From Ophioderma brevispina (Eukaryota; Echinodermata; Ophiuroidea; Amphilepidida; Ophiodermatidae): a DNA stretch of 64,000 nucleotides. Position 1 is the first letter of the stretch. Every line of letters starts with the position of its first letter. A program made the translations under genes and the position numbers. The notes beneath the pieces are model-generated. The model did no database searches, was not told where the DNA came from, and saw nothing but the letters and a program-made list of their open reading frames with translations. The stretch is taken from the NCBI GenBank assembly GCA_023653785.1, contig JAMKCH010022342.1:1-64000 (forward strand). Direction: 5' to 3'. This document shows positions 55,856 to 64,000 of the stretch, one piece after another.

Positions 55856-58800
55856 ATGACCCTTTAGGTGGTCCATAAAATAGTTTCAAATAATAACTAA
55901 TAAGACTCATACAAAACCTTTAAAAATTTACCTACACACAGGTTTGAAACAATTTAAATTTCTGGGAAGAATAGGAACATTTCTCACAGGAACGATTTCC
56001 CACATATATCTTAACGTAACAAATTTCCCCCAAAGGGCCAAGCTTATCCCCTCCAAATGACCCACTTTCCTGGGAAGGAGCTTCCCAATTCCCCACATTT
56101 TCCGAATCCATTCAGCACCACACATCCATTTCCAAATGCTTGTAAATTGAAACACATGGACTATACACGGTGTCAAATATGGTGGGTAAAAAAAAAATAA
56201 AATTGTCATTTTGACCCCACAGGCCACTGTCAAATATATGCCCACCAACTAGAAAAGGATCAAATTTCCCTCTGTGATCTTGTCAAAAGTTGACCCCAAT
56301 TGTGGCTCGAAATAACCCCATTGGGTTAAATGACTATATTGGGGTCATATATCTTTTTGAAAAAATAACCTTTTGGGGGTTTAAAAATGATTACATTTAG
56401 AATTCTTGGTTCTTCCAAAAAAAAATCTGAAAAAGAAAATAACCCCAAACGTGTAGATTTAAAACCCCCCACCATTTGGTCAACGAATTTCTATATTTAT
56501 GGGTCATTTGAAAGGAGCTCCCCCGTATTAGGGTAATTTCAATAATGATAGACAAAATTAATATCCCTAACGTGATGAAATACCAAGAACTATTGTCAAA
56601 ATAGGGACAATGGTAAAAGGGTGATTTCTTGAACCCTGTTCTTTATCAGTGTTATAAAATACACTGTATCCAAAACATACGTATGATTATTGCTAACCTA
56701 CCTTGTATGTATTGCATAACGGTACAATCTTAATTTTACACAAGGTTTTTTCACTCCTAAACTTAACACAATGGGCAAGACGTGAAAACACAAAAAAATT
56801 CCATGTGCCAACATTAAAAATGCATACAGTTACATTAGATCCATCTAGAAAACAACTTGCGCAAACACTATTTCCCAAAACATAGCTAAAACTCAAAACT
56901 CATTAAATTTTTGCTTAAAAATAAGTTACGCATACAATATACTGCTAAGTGTTAGTAATTATGTCATAGGCAGATTCTCCCTGGCTGTGGTTTGACTTCC
57001 TTGACTATGGGCATTGACTCTGACAGCATGCTGCCCAGAGGCGCTATTTACTTAGACAACCCACGGCTGTGGTTTGAGTGGAGCACCCTGGGGCCACTAA
57101 CAGTTGAGTGAAAGCAATCCCATGATGCACCAGGATATTGACCTTATAATTTGATGAAGGTGCTTGACTTACATTTCAGCTATACTCCATCAGGCCTTTT
57201 AAAATGGATTATGGATAAAGGTGTAGTACGCACTTCGTATTGATGTTTATTTTGGAAGTTGAAGCGCTCGCGTCACATTCATACCCGCGTCTTTTCTACA
57301 GGATTTCGTGCTCAGCCTGTCAACGTTGCGTCCTGTTGCGTATGATCCCTTGCGTTACAACTGGGAATTGTTCAAATTTTTGTCACTGGGATGTAGCATT
57401 CCCCTTTCTTGCTGTATTTCAGCCATAAAGTAATTGCGAAATTGGATGAAAGAACCTTAAATGACAAAGCTGTTTAAAGAATGAGAATAAGGTATGATTT
57501 TATGGGAACCGAACTCCTCTTACGACGATTGAAACCGGCAAACACCATTATTTTTTGCGTGGACAAACTCGTCCCCCGGTTCCGCGTCTTCCTTAAAATA
57601 ATGGTTCCAGCCTTTATTTCGCTTAAACGATTTTGGTATAAATCTATCGGCACATATGATAATGAAATATCCCTAAACTAAAATTACGCAGATGGTTTTC
57701 ATGCATTGGAGTATTCCTTGCGAAAAAAATCCAGATTTATCCGACCAATATACACAACCTGTACAACGATCATGGAAGCTACCATGTTTTCTTCCGTGTG
57801 GTGATATTTACAAAAACGCCGTCATGCACAATAACGAAAACCGAACCCGACACTATATCCACCCCTACTCTCATATATCACGTGCAATTTTGCCACAAGC
57901 CTCACATCCTTTTGAACTCGTTACACACAACGGAATATTGCGAAGTTAGTTAGTAATTATTTATTTGCAAGAACAACTAACACTTTTTTAAAAACACCTC
58001 AGTGATTTGAGAAAAATAGTTAAGAGGGTGTTTTTAAATATCAATCGACACTTGTGATTAACCAAGGTTTAGTTGGCCTAAACACTAACAATCAATGAAA
58101 AAGTGGACTTTAGCAAAAGGGGTCGCGTAACTTTTAGTTTTATCGCAGTCGCACTGTAACCAAATGACCTCTCTATACAATGGATTGGCTACACAATAGT
58201 AATTGTACTTAGATGAATGGAGCAACGGTCGAGCACTGTGTCTACCTAACACACTACCAGTACCAGAGACACACCTGTTGTAACACAAATTACTGTATCC
58301 CGGGTGAGTTTTTAGAGACATGCCCATCCCATACCGACAAATACGCCTGTCCCAACAAAAAACTATACCATGAAGATTAATTTTTTTGGACAAATTAAGT
58401 TAATCTCAACTGGGAGTTATGGCTGATTCTTGTTAGGAGTGTTCCAGCTTCATGAGATTTTTAGTTGGGTAATTTGAGGTTCTGGTTCCAGGAGTTATGG
58501 CCCATTATCTGAGACAGTCAAAAAACCTGTTGGGCCATGTTTCGACTATCCTGATATCAACAAGTTGCCATTGAAAATCACCTTCACAAGACTTCTTTAT
58601 TAAAACAAAGTTAAAATTAAAAGTAGGTTAACGTGCTGCTTTTTTTTCTTGATGAATCAAAACCCATAATTTATAACTTTAAAATGTCACATTGCTATAA
58701 ATACCTGTAAGCATAAAGGCAAATTCACATTCCAACCAGCTGTTTGTCAAATCACTTTACTCAGGTTTCAGCAGAAGGTAAACCATTACACACACCCTTG

Positions 58801-60956
58801 TTGAAAGTAAACTGAGACCTTTGAACCAAACCATCCTTTCCTTTATTGCTCTTGGTTTTACCCTGCTTTCCTTTATCATATCCATCCATGGAGCAGTGGG
58901 AGAATATGGGAAGGGTAACTTGTACCCATACCCTTTAGAAAACGTTGTCCACCACATTTGTCCCTCAACAGACTTGTAGACTGTTATATTAGCTTTCAAT
59001 CTCAGTCCAAATTCCCCCCAATATTTCCTTGACAATTTTCATAATTTTGGGTCCCACTGAGAGTGTGATAGTCCCTCATTTCACCCACTACATAATAATG
59101 CTGGTGCTTCCACTGAAAAATAATATATTGATATATTCAAAGTGCCCGATAATACTTCCCTCTGATCCGTACAATATTCTTTTATTTGAAAGGGTTTTCA
59201 AGACCCAATGATGCTACAAAACAACGCTTTATACCTTGGTTTATCTTGAACCTTCAGGTGAAACTGGCCAAGTGGTATTTATCCTTTGTGTTCAACTGAC
59301 AATAGCTCCGCTCGGTTCCAACCCTCAAATTGCTGATGCTGAATCAAAGCGAGGATTTAGCTTAGGATCGTTGTCCAACACTAAAGTCCAAAACTAATCT
59401 GCAAACATGCCCATTTATATTTTTTAATAATTTTAGTTTTGAATGGTATAGTTTTTTTAATCATGGGACAGTCTGATACAATGAGCTCACTGACTTGATT
59501 CTGTAGTCTGTTTATCCATCGCTTATTTTCCACTTTCAATGGGAACAATTTTTTGTATATAATAAATGACCGTACGTCTTAACCACCTGCTTTGCTATGG
59601 GCTTTTAGTGGATGCCCAACATGGCAATCATGCTTCAATATTAAAGCATCCCAGTTCAAATCCATTGTATATAGATCAGTGTTCAACCCACTAATCGCGG
59701 TTCATGCATCATACGTACTTTTCAACATTTACCGGTAGCGTTCTTGTATGATGTAGAGTTTCTAATTTTATTTTTTACAAAACATATAATTTCCAATATC
59801 CCAGCTACATTTATAAGAAAAATTAGGCACAAATGTATGCCATTTTTGATAAACTTCTATATTTTAAGGAAAAAACGTTAAATTAATCTTTGTTTTTATT
59901 ACAAATGTTACAAGTAAACGCGATACGCTTTCATACACGGCAGAACTTGATTAACCACCGATCATCTTTTCAATTGGTGTGAAAGACTAAACATGGCTTG
60001 TGGCAAACTATAAACGTAATAATAAACTGGCTGCTTCCTTAAATCGTCTACGCTTCGAAAGTTAAGCGGAAAAATGAGTTTTTCTTCCCAAGGAAATACC
60101 CTGACCATGGCAAACACCATCCGGGTACGATCATATTTAGGGGAATACATTTCCTTATATATTGGGCCGATAGATTATACCCCAATAAATTCCCTTAATG
60201 TATCCCATACTCACCTTACACTTTTTACTCCAACATAGATAAAGCCTTGTAAGTTAAAAAAGGGATGACCCAATTGTTACTTATATTTTTCATCTTGATA
60301 GACTGGTGAAAGACATGGCCTTACCCCCCAGTAAAGATTGGATGCCGATATTTTCACCTAGTTTTGGAAGTGATAGCTAAAACAATGATTTCCCCATAGA
60401 GTACTCTGTAAAATGTAATAGTGGTTCGACCAAATGGGGCACAAATTTCGTGTCATAACATCCAAAACACAAACATCTTTAAAACCCCTCAGATTTCACA
60501 AGGGTATATGAGACAAATATAACATTGTTCACGAATTACAACATTTTGTGACACACTTCCGGTGAAATCTGGGTTCGGAACGGCTATAAAGCGACTCAGA
60601 CCATGTCTCCTATAAGAGAAATAAAAGAAAAATACTTGCCTTTGAGACAGTTTGGTGGCAAAGTGAAGAATTGCCATTGAAACTCATATTTAGAGTCCTT
60701 CACATCTCCGGTGTCCAGGCCCTAGAAATTGACATCCCTGATTTTTTTGCCATTTTATGTAAAACTTTCCCATCAAAACAATATCCACCGATCTGAGATT
60801 TTCTTTGTTCAGAATTATACATGCAACTTCACAATTACACTTGTTTGCACTTTTAAGAAGACATTTTTAGTAGCCAAATGCAAGGTAAAAAAATCTATTG
60901 AATGGTCTATCTATATGAAATCACTATATAGACACAATAAATGAATGCCACTCGAC
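55856..60956. other. Stretch without a recognised gene
   Basis: No gene is firmly supported. Minus-strand open frames at 58085-58393 (Cys-rich, with CYNRCVSGTG and VIWLQCDCDKT), 58757-59035 (KSVEGQMWWTTFSKGYGYKL) and 59962-60150 look codon-like and may be exons, but I recognise no family and cannot fix their splice sites. Near 60540-60580, CACTTCCGGTGAAATCTGGG resembles the right part of the family-3 MITEs and may be a diverged fragment. Confidence 0.4.
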
Positions 60957-63885
60957 AATACCTCATTGTAGTAGTAGTAAAATCCAAAGTTTTAATCCTT
61001 TTTGAATCCCCGTGAACGGGGTGGCCAGATTTACCACATACTGGCCGCAATTGCCTAAACCCCCACCCTATCCACTTTGCCGATCCTTGTACTCTACCAT
61101 CCCTCAACCCAACATTCCTACTCCCTCCCCCCAGGTTTTTTCCCATGTCTTCCTTTGCAGTCATTCCAGCATCCTCCTCAAAACCACCCACCCCAAACTC
61201 AAGGGCCCTTCTTAAAACATGCTCATCAATCCCCCTCAGGCATGTGCCCCATACAACATACCCCCTTCGCTTCGTCACCGTCTACTGCTTCTCCAACCCA
61301 ACATCTGCATCAAGTCTTCAATCTTCTTCATATCCATCATTTTCACACGCACACACACACTCTCACCATCGCTCTCTCTGTCCGTTAAAAAAAAATTCCA
61401 TCTCATCCAAGCCGATCTCGCACAACTGTTACACACATTCAGGCCGTAGCCAGGGGGTGGGGCAGACGCACCCCCCCAAAAATGAACAAGGTCCGCTTTA
61501 TGATTGAAGTGCCGCTTAAATTTTGAAGGATCACCGCTGTGCTTCATGGTACAAATGAATGAATAATGATGATAATCAGTGTTTAATTGCATTACGCACT
61601 GGTTTTTTTTGTTATGTACTTTTTTTTTGCAATGCAGACGACGGTGGAAAATTTTGGGTCAACCGGCGAGCGCAGCCAGCCTAAAAAAATTGGTTTGTTG
61701 GTACGCAAAAGGTCCACTTCGGCAAATATTCGCACCCCCGTCCGCACCCCCCCCCCACATAAACTCCTGGCTACGGGACTGACAAACCATTCCTTTCATC
61801 GTCAAAGGAAATACTTATTCTTTTCCCAGTAGCACTTCTCCCAATTCACATTGCCCTCCAAAACACTTACACCTAGCTGTCAGAGCCGCCCTGCATCCCA
61901 CAATTTAATTTACCATTTTCATTACTCAGGATACGAGAACTCCTTCAACGATTCCCACTTAATCAAACAACTTTTCCACCTGTTCCACCATCCTCCAGCT
62001 CTTTTCTCACCTCTTCTGCACACAAACCTCTTGCCAAGCTGGGTCACCCTCATTCACTCACCTTTGCACATACCTGTGAAATCTGTTTACCCACATTTCT
62101 CACCCCACACTGATTGTGCCTTTACCCTCTTTCCGCATACCAACATGTCAAGTCTACCTACACCTTAACATTGACATTCCTCCTCGAACCCCAACTCACC
62201 AATCCATTTTGTCTCCCAAAGATAATTACCTCGCCCCATTACACTCAAAAGCCTTCGTCCATTCCAAAACTTTTCTTCAGTCCCTCCCATGGCCTCTTCA
62301 TCCAAATCCAAATCACAGTGCTCCTTCATATAACAAACCCATCACCGCTCAACTATTGCCTGTGGTATACACTCATATCCTCATCCCACTCCATCACTTT
62401 CCTTGGCAATCTATCAAATGCCTTCTCCCAATCACAAAACCATATCAGTTTCTCCCGTTACAGCTCGACATTCCTCTTACAAAACCGCCTCAAATGACAC
62501 TAAAGGATCTATTGTTCCTTCCCTGACATAAAACCAACTTGCTACCGGGCAAAATGCATCAAATCTCATCCATTTCCACTATCTCAAAAAAAATTCTCTT
62601 CTCTAGGACCTGTTCAATTTTCACTGCATGCTCCAATAACTTCACACGTCATATACCCACCACAACCAATTGCATGCAAGAACAACCCCCTTCCCTTTTA
62701 AAATTGGAACCACCACCTTACCCAAACACTTAAGTCCACATTCCCTTCCAGCTCAACACTCTCTGACACAACTCTATCATCACACCAATCCTATCTCTCC
62801 ACTCGCATAACATCTCAATGCTACACAACTACCGAGGGTCCAGCAGCCTTTCCTTTTTCCATATCTTCCGCTTGCCTTCACCCCTTCTATCTTCAGACTG
62901 TGGACCCTCTCAACTGGCCCTTCCATATGCTTCCACCTCTGATCCCAACTCATCTTCATTCATGATTCTACTCCTGTATCTTTAACGTTCCAAAGCTCCA
63001 ACCCTATCTTTCATGTCTTTCTTCTCATTGAAATCAACAACTTTCATCACTTTTCCTCTCATACAATCTCCCCCCGCAACATCTCTTCCAATCATTTTTT
63101 CATTGTCTTCAACTATCTTGAACACCTTATTTGGATTCTCGCTCAGCTCGCACCCAGCCCCTTCTCAACTCAGGCCTCGCGCCTTCATAGCCCTCGCCAC
63201 CACTTTCCTTGCTCGCTTCTATCAAAACCTTGCCATATTTTCCTGCGCATCCCAATTTTACCTCATTTCCATATGCATCCTTCTTTCTCCCTATCGCCTC
63301 CTTCAACTTCATTCTCCACCCCATATCTCCTGTCACTCTCCGACCTATCTTTTTCCAAAAAGCTTCATCAAACCTGTAACACCCCATTTAAAATGCCCCA
63401 CAAATCTGAATCAGTCCTCACAGCTCCCCAACTCCATCTCAAATTCTTTGTCTCTATCTTCTTCAGTTTCCATCTTTCCTCCTCTCCACACTACCTTCCT
63501 CACCACCATTTCTCACCTTCCGTTGTCCACACCACAACCACCAACAAATGGCATGTAATCTTTCCAGAATGACTCTTACATCCTTCGAATTTTCTCTTCT
63601 CCTTGCCCTGACCCCCCCAAAAACCCCACACTAACACAAAATTACAATTGAATCTCTCCTCATTCCCCCTTGAGCTAACATCACTTGCTTGTTGTGTCCT
63701 TTGGTCTAAACCATGTATGCGCTAGTACTAAACACACAACACTCCTTTCTCATCAACAAAACTCCATACAAATCCTTCCAAATTTCTCTCCCCCAAGCAT
63801 TCGCTCAATGGACTCCATTGATCCTTACATTGCCCTTGAAATCACCCCCACACAGGACTCGATTCCTCCCCTGTTGTACGTTTAA
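60957..63885 (-). mobile_element. Decayed 5'-truncated LINE (endonuclease, RT, C-terminus)
   Basis: Read on the minus strand, motifs follow the order of a non-LTR ORF2. Endonuclease end: AHTWFRPKDTTSK near 63700 and KDYMPFVGG near 63545. Linker: LKEAIGRKKDAYGNEV and KYGKVLIEASKE (63200-63310). Reverse transcriptase: KLLEHAVKIEQVLEKRI near 62630, GFMSGKEQ near 62525, and DWEKAFDRLPRKVMEW at about 62387-62435. C-terminal part: FVCRR near 62030 and YVVNLATPFTGI near 61020, then a TTACTACTACTAC-type 3' end near 60970. Stops and shifts are frequent. It begins inside the endonuclease, as expected of 5' truncation. The long plus-strand frames here (up to 181 codons at 63013-63558) are antisense shadows of this purine-rich element. 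Confidence 0.82.
61442..61789. mobile_element. Short inverted-repeat element nested in the LINE
   Basis: GGCCGTAGCCAGGGGG on the left and CTCCTGGCTACGG on the right form an imperfect terminal inverted repeat. C runs (CGCACCCCCCC near 61470 and near 61750) lie just inside. The segment interrupts the C-terminal part of the minus-strand LINE, so it inserted later. No transposase is present. The ends recall the CCGTATGCAGG start of the 55106-55340 repeat. Confidence 0.65.
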
Positions 63886-64000
63886 TATTTTTGGACTGAC
63901 ATGCAAGCATATATTCAAGTAACAAAAATCACTAAAATACATTTAGCTTCACAATTTTGAGTCGAGTCACGACCCAGCCGCTTGAATAAAGAAGCATAAA
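63886..64000. other. Right edge, no feature seen
   Basis: Sequence after the apparent truncation point of the LINE. GAGTCGAGTCACGACCC near 63960 is a short imperfect palindrome. Nothing else is recognisable. Confidence 0.4.

Noticed and set aside
63013..63558. 181-codon plus-strand open frame, the longest in the window
   Set aside because: It is S/P/F/L-rich and lies antisense to the endonuclease-RT linker of the minus-strand LINE; the purine-rich sense strand suppresses stops on its complement.

Overview
The window is eukaryotic nuclear DNA. It has very low coding density, GT-AG introns, many short inverted-repeat DNA transposons, two decayed non-LTR retrotransposons (LINEs) and several satellites. 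No operon-like or prokaryotic structure is visible. The repeat content (nested miniature elements, dispersed repeats rich in TGACCTTTGACCT, tRNA-derived SINE pieces) and the one recognisable gene suggest a marine invertebrate, most likely a deuterostome such as an echinoderm. That placement is inference; nothing in the window proves it.

The main gene lies on the minus strand between about 52.33 and 25.83 kb. I assembled it from short coding islands bounded by good splice signals. Together they encode at least eight copies of one module of about 170-190 residues. Each copy has the order: an INEV-like strand, FIELYDGG, an LDGLVLVxYNG strand, a STDxxGFFxxG turn, LQNGxDAVALY, LIDAxVY, an SISRC patch, and a TPxPGxxNNC end. 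This resembles lamin-tail-domain (LTD) type beta-sandwich repeats. At the 5' side three modules sit in one roughly 2 kb exon; further down each module is split over three to four small exons, mostly by phase-1 introns. Many exons need small frame corrections although their splice sites are intact, so this is either a poorly polished sequence or a young pseudogene. Both gene ends and a few internal exons were not found.

Layout: 0-7.2 kb holds fold-back and terminal-inverted-repeat elements. 8.8-10.6 kb has two copies of one roughly 600-bp DNA transposon. 11.1-16.5 kb is a head-to-tail duplication of a roughly 2.6-kb unit ending in a roughly 110-bp minisatellite. 16.5-21.4 kb shows nothing recognisable. 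21.4-22.9 kb is a palindromic satellite. 24-53 kb is the gene with its introns, full of TTAA-flanked miniature elements, TGACCTTTGACCT repeats and an antisense CR1/L2/Jockey-like LINE (33.4-36.75 kb). 53-61 kb is mostly unassigned, with a tRNA-like SINE and other dispersed repeats. From 60.96 kb to near the right edge lies a second, minus-strand LINE with another element nested in it.
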